In this document: piece after piece, positions 49,490 through 58,431 of the stretch
Layout: every line of letters starts with the position of its first letter
Numbering within the stretch: the stretch's first letter is position 1
Origin: Nocardia abscessus NBRC 100374
Lineage (GTDB): Bacteria > Actinomycetota > Actinomycetes > Mycobacteriales > Mycobacteriaceae
Assembly: GCF_000308455.1 (NCBI RefSeq)
Contig: NZ_BAFP01000110.1
Coordinates: forward strand, 53,440 to 117,439
Length of the DNA: 64,000 bases
Direction: 5' to 3'
Notes under the pieces: generated by a model
The model's input: the letters and a program-made list of their open reading frames with translations, nothing else
Database searches by the model: none
What the model was told of the DNA's origin: nothing
Program-made: the position numbers and the translations under genes

Positions 49490-51262
49490 GTGATTACGAG
49501 GAAGGCACGAACCCTGAGCAAGATCACAGTCGATCAGGAACCAGGTCTGGCGGAGACCCTGTTGACGGCCGAACTGGACGCGACACACACCGCCCCGACT
49601 TTCGCCGAATTGGGCGTGCGCGCGGAAATCGTCCGCGCACTCGGTGAGATCGGAATCGAACGTACTTTCGCCATTCAAGAACTGACCCTCCCGCTGGCGC
49701 TCGCCGGTGAGGATCTCATCGGTCAGGCCCGCACCGGTATGGGTAAAACCTTCGGATTCGGGGTGCCGCTGCTGCACCGGATCGCGACCGCGGATACCGG
49801 CACCACACCGCTGGACGGCACGCCGCGAGCGCTGATCATCGTGCCGACGCGCGAGCTGTGCATCCAGGTCACCAAGGATCTGGAGAACGCGAGCAAGTAC
49901 CTGACCAACCACCAGGGCCCGCTGCGCGTGGCGTCCATCTACGGCGGCCGCCCCTACGAGGCGCAGATCGCAGCGCTGCGGTCGGGTGTCGACGTGGTGG
50001 TCGGCACACCCGGCCGACTACTGGACCTCGCCGACCAGCAGCACTTGATCCTCGGCAAGATCGGCGTGCTCGTGCTGGACGAGGCCGACGAGATGCTGGA
50101 TCTGGGCTTCCTGCCGGACATCGAGCGTATCCTCGGCATGGTCCCGGACAAGCGCCAGACCATGCTGTTCTCCGCGACCATGCCCGGGCCGATCATCACC
50201 TTGGCGCGCACCTTCCTGACCCGCCCCACCCATATCCGGGCCGAGGAACCGCACGATTCCGCGGTGCACGACCGCACCGCGCAGTTCGTCTACCGCGCTC
50301 ACGCGCTGGACAAGAGCGAGCTGATCGCGCGCATCCTGCAGGCCGAGAGCCGGGGCGCCACGATGATCTTCACGCGTACCAAGCGCACGGCGCAGAAGGT
50401 GGCCGACGATCTGGCCGAGCGCGGGTTCTCGGTCGGCGCGGTGCACGGCGACCTGGGGCAGATCGCCCGGGAGAAGGCGCTGACCAAGTTCCGCAAGGGC
50501 GCCATCGACGTGCTGGTCGCGACCGACGTCGCGGCGCGTGGCATCGACATCGACGACGTCACGCACGTCATCAACTACCAGTGCCCGGAGGACGAGAAGA
50601 CCTACGTGCACCGGATCGGGCGTACCGGCCGGGCCGGACGCACCGGCGTCGCGGTGACGCTGATCGACTGGGACGAGCTCAACCGCTGGTCGTCGATCGA
50701 CAAAGCACTCGGACTCGGCATCCCCGAGCCGGTCGAGACGTACTCGCGCTCGCCGCACCTGTACGCGGAACTCGGCATTCCCGAGGGCGTGACCGGTGTG
50801 ATCCGCAAGACCAAGCCGGAACGGGACCCCGAGGCGGTCGTGGTCGAACGCCCCGCCCGCGCCCCGCGCAAGCGCAACCGCAGGCGTACCCGCGGCGGTC
50901 AGCCGATCGACGACACACCGAACGTCGCCGACGCGGCCGACACCGACGCGCCCGCGGGTGCGGAGGCCTCGTCTCCGGAGCAGGCCGCAGACGAGGCCGA
51001 CGGGACCGACAAGCCCGCCCGCCGCAGGCGCAGGCGGCGCAAGCCGACCGGCGACGCGACCGACAACACCGCCGGCGACGAGTCGAGCACCGAGGCCTCG
51101 GACGACGACGTCGTCGCGGAGGAAACCGGCGCCTCGGACGAAACCGGCAGCACCGAGCGGCCCGCGCGCCGCAGGCGCAGGCGCAGGCGTTCCGACGAGG
51201 GCGACACCGCGACCGAGGACACCGGGAGCGAGGCGGAGCCCGCGGCCGCCGCGTCGGCCTGA
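49490..51262 (+). CDS. rhlE: DEAD-box RNA helicase RhlE
   Basis: 590 residues. All helicase motifs are present: Q motif 'FAELGVRAEIVRALGEIGIE', I 'AQARTGMGKTFGFGVPLLHR' (A.TGMGKT), Ia 'VPTRELCIQV', Ib 'TPGRLLDL', II 'VLVLDEADEMLD', III 'LFSATMP', IV-VI with 'ATDVAARGIDIDDVTHVINY' and 'HRIGRTGRAGRTG'. The C-terminal ~190 residues alternate acidic stretches and R-rich tracts (RRRRRRR), which bind RNA. M. tuberculosis Rv3211 is the counterpart (recalled). It acts in RNA remodelling and ribosome assembly, often at low temperature. The GTG at 49490 is the best start; CTG at 49514 is also possible. Confidence 0.93.
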   Translation: MITRKARTLSKITVDQEPGLAETLLTAELDATHTAPTFAELGVRAEIVRALGEIGIERTFAIQELTLPLALAGEDLIGQARTGMGKTFGFGVPLLHRIATADTGTTPLDGTPRALIIVPTRELCIQVTKDLENASKYLTNHQGPLRVASIYGGRPYEAQIAALRSGVDVVVGTPGRLLDLADQQHLILGKIGVLVLDEADEMLDLGFLPDIERILGMVPDKRQTMLFSATMPGPIITLARTFLTRPTHIRAEEPHDSAVHDRTAQFVYRAHALDKSELIARILQAESRGATMIFTRTKRTAQKVADDLAERGFSVGAVHGDLGQIAREKALTKFRKGAIDVLVATDVAARGIDIDDVTHVINYQCPEDEKTYVHRIGRTGRAGRTGVAVTLIDWDELNRWSSIDKALGLGIPEPVETYSRSPHLYAELGIPEGVTGVIRKTKPERDPEAVVVERPARAPRKRNRRRTRGGQPIDDTPNVADAADTDAPAGAEASSPEQAADEADGTDKPARRRRRRRKPTGDATDNTAGDESSTEASDDDVVAEETGASDETGSTERPARRRRRRRRSDEGDTATEDTGSEAEPAAAASA

Positions 51263-51289
51263 TCGGCCGGATCGGCTAGTCTCGCACTC

Positions 51290-52519
51290 GTGCTCGCACC
51301 CGAGCGGCGGACGCGCGCCGACATCATCTCCGCGGTCGCGATCGCGGTTCTCGTCGTGATCGCCGGGGCCGTGGTGTGGGTGCGCGGGGACGCGCACGGC
51401 ACCGAATCGGTGACCGCGTCGTCCACCGTGCCGACCCCGGCCGCGGCCGACCAGCTGCCTGCTTCGCTGCGGGAACTGTGGCGCGCCCCGGACGGCGCGA
51501 GCGCGCGAGCGCTGGTATCCGGCGGCGCCGCGGTGACCGCTGACGGCGACACGGTCACCGGGCGCGATCCGCGCACCGGCGACCAGCTGTGGAAGTACCG
51601 GCGTGACATGCCGCTGTGCGGGACCGAGGTCCAGTACGGCATGGTGATCGCGGTCTACCGCGACGAGCGCGGCTGCAGCCAGGCCACGATGCTGGCCGGT
51701 GACAGCGGCGCTCGCCGCACGGCGCGCAGCAGCTATATGGATGAGGACCTGCGGCTTTCGGTCGACGGCACCTACCTGCTGGCGCAGGGGCCGCGGCGGC
51801 TGGAGATGTGGCGCTCGGACCTGGTGCGCACCGTGGAGTACGGCTTCGTCGACGCACCGGTGAACGTCAAGACCCAGCCGCGCAAGGGCTGCACCCTGCT
51901 GTCGTCCGGTTCCAGCCCGTCTCGGCTCGCCGTGCTGGAGCGCTGCCAGGCCGACCCGGCCGACCGGCTCACCGTGCTCAACCCCGCTCCCAAGGACAAC
52001 ACCGTGCCCGAGGAGTACGGGTCGCACGTATTGACCGGTCCCGGAGCGGATTCCGGCGCCGCCCGGGTGGTCGCGGTGTCCGACAGCCGGATCGTGCTCT
52101 ACTTCCCCGGTATCGCGCAGGGCGCCGAGCCGTTGCCGCCGCGCCTGGCCGTCTACGACGGAAACGGCAACCCCATTGTGGTGCACCAGCTTTCGGCGCC
52201 GCTGAGCGAAACCACCACGACCACCCGCATCGGTTCGGCCTATCTGGTCTTCACCGGCAACAGCGTGATCGCCTTGAACGGCAGCACATTCGACCCGCTG
52301 TGGACCGCGGGCGGAGCCCTCGGATCCCCCGCGCTCATGGCGGGCAAGCTACTGCTGCCCGTCACGGGCGCGCTCGCTGTCCTCGACCCCGCCTCGGGAG
52401 CCGAAGTTGGGCGCATCCCCATGGAACGGCCCGGCCATTCCGGTAGCCCCATCTCCCTCACCGTGATCGGGACGACCGTACTCGAGCTGCGCGACGGCGA
52501 GTTGCACGCTTTCGGCTGA
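51290..52519 (+). CDS. Membrane-anchored PQQ-like beta-propeller protein (Rv3212-like)
   Basis: 409 residues. One N-terminal TM segment ('IISAVAIAVLVVIAGAVVWV') anchors an extracytoplasmic domain with PQQ/WD-like blades, visible as repeated 'VTGRDPRTGDQLWKYR', 'RLSVDGTYLLAQGPRRLEMW', 'VIALNGSTFDPLWTAGGALG' and 'LAVLDPASGAEVGRIPMERP'. Paired cysteines 'LCGTEV' and 'RGCSQ' may form a disulfide. The position after rhlE matches M. tuberculosis Rv3212 (recalled). Function unknown; such proteins often act as scaffolds in the cell envelope. It starts 27 bases after rhlE and probably shares its transcript. Confidence 0.88.
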   Translation: MLAPERRTRADIISAVAIAVLVVIAGAVVWVRGDAHGTESVTASSTVPTPAAADQLPASLRELWRAPDGASARALVSGGAAVTADGDTVTGRDPRTGDQLWKYRRDMPLCGTEVQYGMVIAVYRDERGCSQATMLAGDSGARRTARSSYMDEDLRLSVDGTYLLAQGPRRLEMWRSDLVRTVEYGFVDAPVNVKTQPRKGCTLLSSGSSPSRLAVLERCQADPADRLTVLNPAPKDNTVPEEYGSHVLTGPGADSGAARVVAVSDSRIVLYFPGIAQGAEPLPPRLAVYDGNGNPIVVHQLSAPLSETTTTTRIGSAYLVFTGNSVIALNGSTFDPLWTAGGALGSPALMAGKLLLPVTGALAVLDPASGAEVGRIPMERPGHSGSPISLTVIGTTVLELRDGELHAFG

Positions 52520-52561
52520 CCGAGCATCGGTGGACCGTCATCGGTGGACCATCATGGAGGC

Positions 52562-53167
52562 ATGTCCGCACTCGACGATGCCCGTGTTGTGCTGCTCCGC
52601 CACGGCGAGACCAGCTGGTCGACGCAGCGGCGGCATACCGGCCGCACCGATCTCCCGCTCACCCAGCGCGGCGAAGAACAGGCCGGCGCCGCAGGCGCCT
52701 TACTCGCCACGCTCGAACTGCGAAACCCTTTGGTGCGCACCAGCCCACGACTGCGCGCGATGCGCACCGCGGAGCTGGCCGGGCTCACCGGCGCCGTGGT
52801 CGACGACGACCTCGCCGAGTGGGACTACGGCGCCTACGAGGGCCTGACCACTCCACAGATCCGCGAGTCCGTGCCCGGATGGACCATCTGGACCGGCACG
52901 GCGCCGGACGGTGAGACCGCGCAGCAGGTGCGCGAGCGCGCCGACCGGGTGCTGGACGCCGTGACACCGATGCTGCCGCAGCGGGATATCGTGCTGGTCG
53001 GGCACGGCCACTTCTCCCGCGCGCTGATCGCCCGCTGGGCCGAATTCGACGTCCGGGAGGGCCGCCGATTCGCGATGTCGACCGGCGCGCTGACCGTGCT
53101 CGGCTACGAACACGACGCGCGCGCGATCCGCGCGCACAACCTGGTACCCCACGGAGCGTCACTGTGA
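52562..53167 (+). CDS. Histidine phosphatase (Rv3214/Gpm2-like)
   Basis: 201 residues. The histidine phosphatase motifs are 'VVLLRHGETSWSTQRRHTGR' (nucleophile His in RHGE), 'TSPRLRAMRTAELAG', 'LAEWDYGAYEGLTTPQIRES' and 'IVLVGHGHFSRALIARWAEF' (second catalytic His). The family includes phosphoglycerate mutases, but the mycobacterial counterpart Rv3214 behaves as an acid phosphatase (recalled), and the short length agrees. The ATG at 52562 follows GGAGG closely. It overlaps the next gene as GTGA. Confidence 0.9.
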   Translation: MSALDDARVVLLRHGETSWSTQRRHTGRTDLPLTQRGEEQAGAAGALLATLELRNPLVRTSPRLRAMRTAELAGLTGAVVDDDLAEWDYGAYEGLTTPQIRESVPGWTIWTGTAPDGETAQQVRERADRVLDAVTPMLPQRDIVLVGHGHFSRALIARWAEFDVREGRRFAMSTGALTVLGYEHDARAIRAHNLVPHGASL

Positions 53168-53694
53168 CCCGACCCGCCCCCACCGCCGACACCACCGCCG
53201 TCGACCTCGGCGCCGCCGTCCTGCGCCGCGCCGTCGCTTCCGACGTTCCCGCCCTGGTCGGCCTCATCTACGACCTGGCCGAGTACGAGAAGGCCAGGCA
53301 CGAGTGCACGGTCACCGCCGAGCAACTGCGCGCCGCGCTGTTCGGCCCGGAGCCCAAGGTCTTCGCGCACGTGGTGGCCGACGGGCCGGAACTGCTCGGC
53401 TGCGCCATCTGGTTCCTCAACTTCTCCACCTGGGACGGCGTGCACGGCATCTACCTGGAGGACCTCTACGTCAAGCCGGAGACCAGGGGCAAGGGCTACG
53501 GCAAGGCGCTGCTCGCTGCCCTGGCGAAGGAGGCGGTCGACCACGGCTACAGCCGCGTGGCCTGGTCGGTGCTGACCTGGAACAAGCCCTCGATCGACTT
53601 CTACGAGTCGATCGGCGCCGTGGCCCAGGACGAATGGGCCGGCTACCGGCTGGCGGGCGACGCGCTCGGCGAGCTGGCCGCCGAGGCGCGGTAG
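53164..53694 (+). CDS. GNAT-family acetyltransferase (diamine acetyltransferase-like)
   Basis: 176 residues. GNAT motifs: 'VLRRAVASDVPALVGLIYDL', 'AEYEKARHECTVT', 'GIYLEDLYVKPETRGKGYGK' (acetyl-CoA loop RGKGYG) and 'SVLTWNKPSIDFYESIGAVA'. The 'LAEYEK', 'YLEDLYV.PE.RGKG' and 'NKPSIDFYE..GA' signatures are those of spermidine/spermine N-acetyltransferase-type enzymes, so a diamine or thialysine substrate is likely. It corresponds to M. tuberculosis Rv3216 (recalled). The GTG start overlaps the preceding stop (GTGA). Confidence 0.88.
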   Translation: MTRPAPTADTTAVDLGAAVLRRAVASDVPALVGLIYDLAEYEKARHECTVTAEQLRAALFGPEPKVFAHVVADGPELLGCAIWFLNFSTWDGVHGIYLEDLYVKPETRGKGYGKALLAALAKEAVDHGYSRVAWSVLTWNKPSIDFYESIGAVAQDEWAGYRLAGDALGELAAEAR

Positions 53695-53697
53695 CGC

Positions 53698-54405
53698 GTG
53701 TCCTGGTTCCCGCCGCCGGATCCCGAATCCTGGCCCACCACAGCCGAAGCGGCGATGGCGCTGCAGGACGAATTACGGCCGCTGGTCTCGCCGATCACCC
53801 CACCGGGCGCACGGTTTCGCACGGTCGCCGGGCTCGACTCCGCCTACGACGACACCGGCGCCGTAGCCGCGGCCGTCGTCGTCTTGGCCGCGGACACCCT
53901 CCAGCCGGTCACGTCCGTCGTCGCGCATGGCGTCGCCGACTTTCCCTACGTGCCCGGTCTGCTCGCCTTCCGTGAGCTCCCGGCCACCCTCGCCGCACTC
54001 GAAAAGCTCGGCAGCGCACCGGATCTGCTGGTCTGCGACGGCCAAGGACTCGCGCATCCGCGGCGCTTCGGCCTCGCCTGCCACCTCGGACTGCTCACCG
54101 GGGTGCCGACCGTCGGCGTCGCGAAGACCGTGTGGGGCGACTACGCCGAGCCGGGCCCCGAACGCGGCGCATCGACCGACATCACCATCGGCGGGGCGGT
54201 GGTCGGACGGGCACTGCGCACCAGAACCGGCGTCAAACCGGTGTTCGTCTCCGTGGGGCATCGCATCGACCTCGCCACCGCTTGCGCACAGGTGCTCGCG
54301 CTGACCCCGCGTTACCGGATACCGGAGACGACCCGGCACGCCGACCACCTCTGCCGGGCCGCGCTGCGCACCGCGAGCGGGGACTATTCCGGCTCGACCC
54401 CGTAG
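53698..54405 (+). CDS. nfi: Endonuclease V
   Basis: 235 residues. Endonuclease V motifs in order: 'VAGLDSAYDDTGAVAAAVV' with the first catalytic aspartate, 'YVPGLLAFRELPATLAALEK', 'LLVCDGQGLAHPRRFGLACH' with the second aspartate and the GLAHPR..GLA signature, and 'PTVGVAKTVWGDY'. It nicks DNA or RNA next to inosine and other deaminated bases. It starts three bases after the GNAT stop, so it belongs to the same operon. The last 22 bases overlap the convergent membrane protein gene. The gene is not in the M. tuberculosis block. Confidence 0.93.
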   Translation: MSWFPPPDPESWPTTAEAAMALQDELRPLVSPITPPGARFRTVAGLDSAYDDTGAVAAAVVVLAADTLQPVTSVVAHGVADFPYVPGLLAFRELPATLAALEKLGSAPDLLVCDGQGLAHPRRFGLACHLGLLTGVPTVGVAKTVWGDYAEPGPERGASTDITIGGAVVGRALRTRTGVKPVFVSVGHRIDLATACAQVLALTPRYRIPETTRHADHLCRAALRTASGDYSGSTP

Positions 54406-54803
54406 TCCTCGGCCATCCAGCGAGTCGACGGCGGGGCGAACAGCAGCACCAGCGCGCCGATCGCGGCCACCCCGAGCAGAGTGCCGTAGACCGGCTGATG
54501 CGAGTCGGTGAGCAGCGACCAGGTGACCGGGAGCAGCAGCAGCTGCGCGATGACGGCGATGGCGCGGCCCCAGCGTTGACCCAGCAGCAGCCCGACACCC
54601 GCGGCCAACACCGCGCCGCCGAGGATGCCGAACCAGGCGGCTGTGCCGTACCCGCTCGTGGCGGACTGGTCGTGACCGAGGAGCCCGCGCACCACCAGGA
54701 CGATCGCGACGACCACGGCGACGACCCCTTCGAGGGTCACCAGAGTGCCCGCCGCCCGCACCGTGGCCGGAACGGCCCCCGCCGCCGAGCCCTTGTCGCT
54801 CAC
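54384..54803 (-). CDS. Four-helix membrane protein (Rv3217c-like)
   Basis: 139 residues with four hydrophobic segments: 'GTLVTLEGVVAVVVAIVLVV', 'AAWFGILGGAVLAAGVGLLL', 'AIAVIAQLLLLPVTWSLL' and 'TLLGVAAIGALVLLFAPPST'. The loops are short, and the C-terminus carries 'RWMAEDYGVEPE'. Position and size match M. tuberculosis Rv3217c (recalled). Function unknown. The GTG at 54803 is chosen because upstream residues are not membrane-like and residues from here match the family. It overlaps the end of the endonuclease V gene. Confidence 0.8.
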   Translation of the reverse strand: MSDKGSAAGAVPATVRAAGTLVTLEGVVAVVVAIVLVVRGLLGHDQSATSGYGTAAWFGILGGAVLAAGVGLLLGQRWGRAIAVIAQLLLLPVTWSLLTDSHQPVYGTLLGVAAIGALVLLFAPPSTRWMAEDYGVEPE

Positions 54804-55006
54804 GACCGCGCCTCGCGGGCACTCGGCTCCGTCGTGCCCGATAGCGCACGGTATCCACGCTTGCATCGCTGACGCTCGTTCACGCGGCAAGCCTACGACC
54901 CGCTCGACGCGGGTCGTCGTCCCGGCGTCTGCCCCGGCAACAACGGCACGCCGGGCGCCGCTCGCCGCTTTTCCGGCGCACGTCGGCGGCCAACTAGGCT
55001 GCCATC

Positions 55007-55951
55007 GTGCGGACGCTGCTGATCGTGAACCCGAATGCCACCTCGACCACACCGGCGACCCGGGACCTACTCGCGCACGCGCTGGAGAGCCGCACCCAGC
55101 TGACCGTTGCGCACACCCAGCACCGCGGCCACGCCGCGGAACTGGCCCAGTGGGCAGCGACCAACGAGATGGACCTGATCGTCGTGCACGGCGGCGACGG
55201 GACGGTCAACGAGACCATCAACGGCTTCCTGCCGCTCCCCGTTCTGGACGACGGCCAGGCCTGGCTGCCGCGCCTCGGCGTGATCCCCGGCGGCTCGGCG
55301 AACGTCTTCGCCAGGGCGCTCGGCATCTCTCCCGATCCGGTGACCGCGACCAATCAGCTCATCGATCTGCTCACGCTGGACACCGATCGCCGGATCGGCC
55401 TCGGACTGGCCGACGACCGGTGGTTCTCCTTCAGCGCGGGGGTCGGCCTGGACGCCGACGTCTGCGAGGCGATCGACGCCAGCCGCGCCCGCGGCCGCAC
55501 CGCCACTCCAGCGCGTTATGTTCGAACAACTGTGCGACAATTCTTCCTGGCCAAACGCAAGGAACCGAGCGTTCGGGTGGAAATTCCGGGCCGCACGTCC
55601 GTAGACGGTGTGCATTACGCCTTCGTTACCAACACCACACCCTGGACCTACCTGAATGCCACGCCGGTGCACACCAACCCCGGCACCCGGTTCGAAACGG
55701 GCCTCGGCGTGTTCGCGGTGCGCTCCATGGCCGTGGTCCCCACCCTGCTGCTCGCGCGGCAACTTCTGACGCCGCACGGGAATCCCAAGTCCCGCAATTT
55801 ATTTCGTGAAGACGACGTTCCGACCGTACGAATCGAGTGCAAAGAACCCATCGGCCTGCAAATCGATGGCGACTTCATCGGGAAGCGCAACGTGGTGGAT
55901 TTCACGGCGGTGCCCGACATCCTCGCCGTGATCGCACCACGCCCGCTCTGA
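55007..55951 (+). CDS. Diacylglycerol kinase catalytic-domain protein
   Basis: 314 residues. The kinase fold is clear: 'LLIVNPNATSTTPATRDLLA', the catalytic/ATP motif 'LIVVHGGDGTVNETINGFLP' and 'RLGVIPGGSANVFARALGIS'. Late residues 'VRIECKEPIGLQIDGDFIGK' match the DAGK C-terminal GD motif. It phosphorylates a lipid such as diacylglycerol or sphingosine; the mycobacterial counterpart is Rv3218 (recalled). A TAGGCT hexamer ends seven bases before the GTG start, so the mRNA is probably leaderless. It lies upstream of whiB1. Confidence 0.9.
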   Translation: MRTLLIVNPNATSTTPATRDLLAHALESRTQLTVAHTQHRGHAAELAQWAATNEMDLIVVHGGDGTVNETINGFLPLPVLDDGQAWLPRLGVIPGGSANVFARALGISPDPVTATNQLIDLLTLDTDRRIGLGLADDRWFSFSAGVGLDADVCEAIDASRARGRTATPARYVRTTVRQFFLAKRKEPSVRVEIPGRTSVDGVHYAFVTNTTPWTYLNATPVHTNPGTRFETGLGVFAVRSMAVVPTLLLARQLLTPHGNPKSRNLFREDDVPTVRIECKEPIGLQIDGDFIGKRNVVDFTAVPDILAVIAPRPL

Positions 55952-56097
55952 GGGCGAAACGCCGCGGAAAACATCGCAGTTGTGCTGCGAAAACCAGGTG
56001 GAGCGAGTACAAAGGACCGGGCAGGCTCCCCGTACGGGGGCCTTTGAGCGTGACCTTCCCCACGGTGCACCGCGTGCCTATTGACATCTACGGTGTT

Positions 56098-56113
56098 CGT
56101 GAAAGCATTCACA
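56098..56113. promoter_or_regulatory. CRP-type cAMP receptor site upstream of whiB1
   Basis: CGTGA-AAGCAT-TCACA, matching TGTGA-N6-TCACA at nine of ten positions and with perfect GTGA/TCAC symmetry. It lies 90 bases before the whiB1 start, next to a TTGACA at 56081-56086. In M. tuberculosis, whiB1 is controlled by the cAMP receptor protein, which makes this a strong candidate. Confidence 0.8.
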
Positions 56114-56202
56114 AGCAACCGTGCGGAAACATTCGAGTCGCACAAGTGAACGATCCACAAACCATAGGCGCCCTGCGCGGCGCCCAGCAAAGGAGCAGAG
56201 GA

Positions 56203-56457
56203 ATGGACTGGCGCCACAAGGCCATCTGTCGCGATGAGGACCCCGAGCTGTTCTTCCCGGTGGGTAACAGTGGTCCGGCGCTCGCGCAGATTGCCGATGC
56301 CAAGCTGGTCTGCGCTCGCTGCCCCGTAACCGCTGACTGCCTGTCCTGGGCCCTGAAGTCCGGACAAGACGCCGGCGTGTGGGGTGGTATGAGCGAGGAC
56401 GAGCGCCGGGCGCTGAAGCGTCGCAACGCGCGTACCCGCACCCGCACCGTCGTCTGA
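56203..56457 (+). CDS. whiB1: WhiB1 iron-sulfur transcription factor
   Basis: 84 residues, the same length as M. tuberculosis WhiB1. The four [4Fe-4S] ligands are at C9, C37, C40 and C46 ('AICRDEDPELFF', 'LVCARCPVTADCLSWAL'). The G-rich turn 'GVWGGMSEDERRALKRRNA' and basic tail follow. WhiB1 is an essential, NO-sensitive regulator that binds the primary sigma factor SigA. AGGAG lies before the ATG. The leader is ~250 bases and holds a CRP-type site. Two terminator hairpins follow the stop. Confidence 0.97.
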   Translation: MDWRHKAICRDEDPELFFPVGNSGPALAQIADAKLVCARCPVTADCLSWALKSGQDAGVWGGMSEDERRALKRRNARTRTRTVV

Positions 56458-56471
56458 TCAGACGACCGGCA

Positions 56472-56500
56472 TTACCGGGCCATTCAGCCCGGCCCGGTAA
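56472..56500. terminator. Hairpin after whiB1 (first)
   Basis: TTACCGGGCC (56472-56481) pairs perfectly with GGCCCGGTAA (56491-56500) around a 9-base loop, 15 bases after the whiB1 stop. No U-tract follows. It is one of two successive stem-loops. Confidence 0.75.
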
Positions 56501-56507
56501 CGCATTT

Positions 56508-56535
56508 CAGCCCGGCACCCAAAGGTGCCGGGCTG
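56508..56535. terminator. Hairpin after whiB1 (second, strong)
   Basis: CAGCCCGGCACC (56508-56519) pairs perfectly with GGTGCCGGGCTG (56524-56535) around a 4-base CAAA loop, followed by the T-rich TGTTGTTTA. This is the best rho-independent terminator in the window. Confidence 0.9.
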
Positions 56536-56899
56536 TGTTGTTTATATGCGCAGCACCGCGAACTGGAAATACCCGGTCTCGCTTCGCGCGGAAACGGACG
56601 CCGAGCCAATGCCGTTGCGAGCTAGGGCAATAGCCGCGGCGCGGATTACGGTGCGACAGGGCCGCGGTTCGACTCGCCTATGAGCGCGACTTATGGGAAA
56701 GTGATGGGTTTCCAAGCCGGTCGGACTGTCACCGATCCGTTCGACACCCTCGCATTCCACTCGATACGGACATTCGGGAAACCACTGCCACACGAGCCGC
56801 GAACAGCACCCCAGCAGCGGCCGCTCGCGACATCCGAGCAACAACTCGCAGGACATCGGCCGCGACCGGTGCCGAAACGTCGGATCCGGCCTCGCCCAG
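56536..56899. other. Gene-free stretch between whiB1 and pdtaS
   Basis: About 360 bases downstream of the whiB1 terminators and of the pdtaS stop. No open frame with a ribosome site was found. A GGTTCGACTC near 56660 resembles a tRNA T-loop, but neither a T-stem nor an acceptor stem pairs. Otherwise I see nothing. Confidence 0.5.
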
Positions 56900-58414
56900 T
56901 CAGCGGCCCGAGCGACGGCCCAGCGGAACGCGCAGGACGGCATCGGTGCCGATATCGGCGCCGGGATGCAAGCCGATGGAGCCGCCGAGTTCGGCCGTGA
57001 CCAAGGTCCGGACGATCTGCAGGCCGAGCCGGTCGGAGGACTCCAGGCTGAACCCGGGCGGCAGACCGCGGCCGTCGTCGCTGATGATCACGTCGAGCCA
57101 GCGGGCCGAACGCTCGGAACGGATTGTCACCGTGCCGTTTTCGCCCGAATCGAAGGCGTGCTCGATGGCGTTCTGCACCAGTTCGGTGAGCACCATCACC
57201 AGCGGGGTGGCGCGCTCGGCGGAGAAGACGCCGAGCGAACCCGCGCGGCGCACCTTGATGCGCGCGGTGTGCACGGTGGCCACGTCGGCCATGATCGGCA
57301 GCAGCCGGTCCACGACCTCGTCGAGATCGACCTCTTCGTCCACCGACATGGACAGCATCTCGTGCACCGACGCGATGGAGGTGACCCTGCGCACCGACTC
57401 GGTGAGCGCGACCTGCGCCTCCTCGTTCTCGGTGCGGCGGGCTTGCAGGCGCAGCAGCGCGGCGACGGTCTGCAGGTTGTTCTTGACCCGGTGGTGGATC
57501 TCCCGGATGGTTGCGTCCTTGCTCAGCAGCGCGCGATCGCGCCGCTTGACCTCGGTGACATCGCGGACGAGCACGGCCGCGCCGGCCAGTTCACCGTGCG
57601 GGCGCAGCACGAGGGTGCGCAGCAGCACGGTGGCTCCCCGCGCCTCGACCTCCATCCGCCGCCCGGTCCGCCCGGCCAGGGCGGCCTGGATGTCGCCGAC
57701 CACTTCCTGCGCGTCGAACGGGTCGGTGATCAGGGAACGCGTGGTAACCGCGAGGTCCTGGCCGGCCAAGTCGGCCTGCAAGCCCATCCGGTGGTAGGCC
57801 GACAGTGCGTTGGGACTGGCGTAGACCACGATGCCGTCGGTGTCGAGCCGGATGAAGCCGTCGCCCGCGCGTGGGCTGGAATGGGTGGCGGCGCGATCCT
57901 CTGTGGTCGGGAACGTGCCGTCGGCGATCATCTGGCACAGGTCGTCCGCGCAGGCCACGTACGCGCTCTCCAGCTGACTGCGGACCCGGGAGCGTTGCAG
58001 ATCGGTGTCCCGGCTCAGCACCGCGATCACGTCGTCACCGCAGCGCACGGGGATCGCCTCGCGGATCGCGTGCACCGGATGCGGGTGGTAGACGCCGGAG
58101 GCCTCGACCTCGCTGTCGGCTCGTACGGTCACGCCGGTCACCAGCGCCTCGAACACCTGCGGATGGTCGGAGTGCAGGGCAGCCGTGCCGACCAGGTCCT
58201 CCTGGTGCACGGTGGGCGCTGTGGTGGGACGGCACTGCGCGACGCAGACGATGTCCGCGCCCTCCGCTATCGGGCCCGCACCGACCCACAGCAGCAGATC
58301 GGCGAAGGACAGATCGGCCAGCAGCTGCCAATCGCCCACTACGCGCTGGAGATGGTCTACGGCGACGCCGGGTAGGTCGGTGTGCTCGGCCAGCAGTTCG
58401 CTCAGGGTCGCCAT
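56900..58414 (-). CDS. pdtaS: PdtaS sensor histidine kinase
   Basis: 504 residues: GAF-like domain (~1-160), PAS (~180-290) and a HisKA_2/HWE-type kinase core. The phosphorylated histidine lies in 'TIREIHHRVKNNLQTVAALL', the ATP-binding N-box in 'VLTELVQNAIEHAFDSGENG', with G motifs 'IISDDGRGLPPGFSLE' and 'LGLQIVRTLVTAELGG'. There is no membrane segment, so it senses cytosolic signals. M. tuberculosis PdtaS (Rv3220c) phosphorylates the RNA-binding anti-terminator PdtaR, which is not in this window. The ATG at 58414 lies 17 bases after the biotinyl protein gene's stop. Confidence 0.93.
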   Translation of the reverse strand: MATLSELLAEHTDLPGVAVDHLQRVVGDWQLLADLSFADLLLWVGAGPIAEGADIVCVAQCRPTTAPTVHQEDLVGTAALHSDHPQVFEALVTGVTVRADSEVEASGVYHPHPVHAIREAIPVRCGDDVIAVLSRDTDLQRSRVRSQLESAYVACADDLCQMIADGTFPTTEDRAATHSSPRAGDGFIRLDTDGIVVYASPNALSAYHRMGLQADLAGQDLAVTTRSLITDPFDAQEVVGDIQAALAGRTGRRMEVEARGATVLLRTLVLRPHGELAGAAVLVRDVTEVKRRDRALLSKDATIREIHHRVKNNLQTVAALLRLQARRTENEEAQVALTESVRRVTSIASVHEMLSMSVDEEVDLDEVVDRLLPIMADVATVHTARIKVRRAGSLGVFSAERATPLVMVLTELVQNAIEHAFDSGENGTVTIRSERSARWLDVIISDDGRGLPPGFSLESSDRLGLQIVRTLVTAELGGSIGLHPGADIGTDAVLRVPLGRRSGR

Positions 58415-58431
58415 GCAGATCTACCGCTCGA

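Noticed and set aside
56640..56690. tRNA-like T-loop GGTTCGACTC
   Set aside because: The flanking bases do not pair to form a T-stem, and no anticodon or acceptor stem is present.
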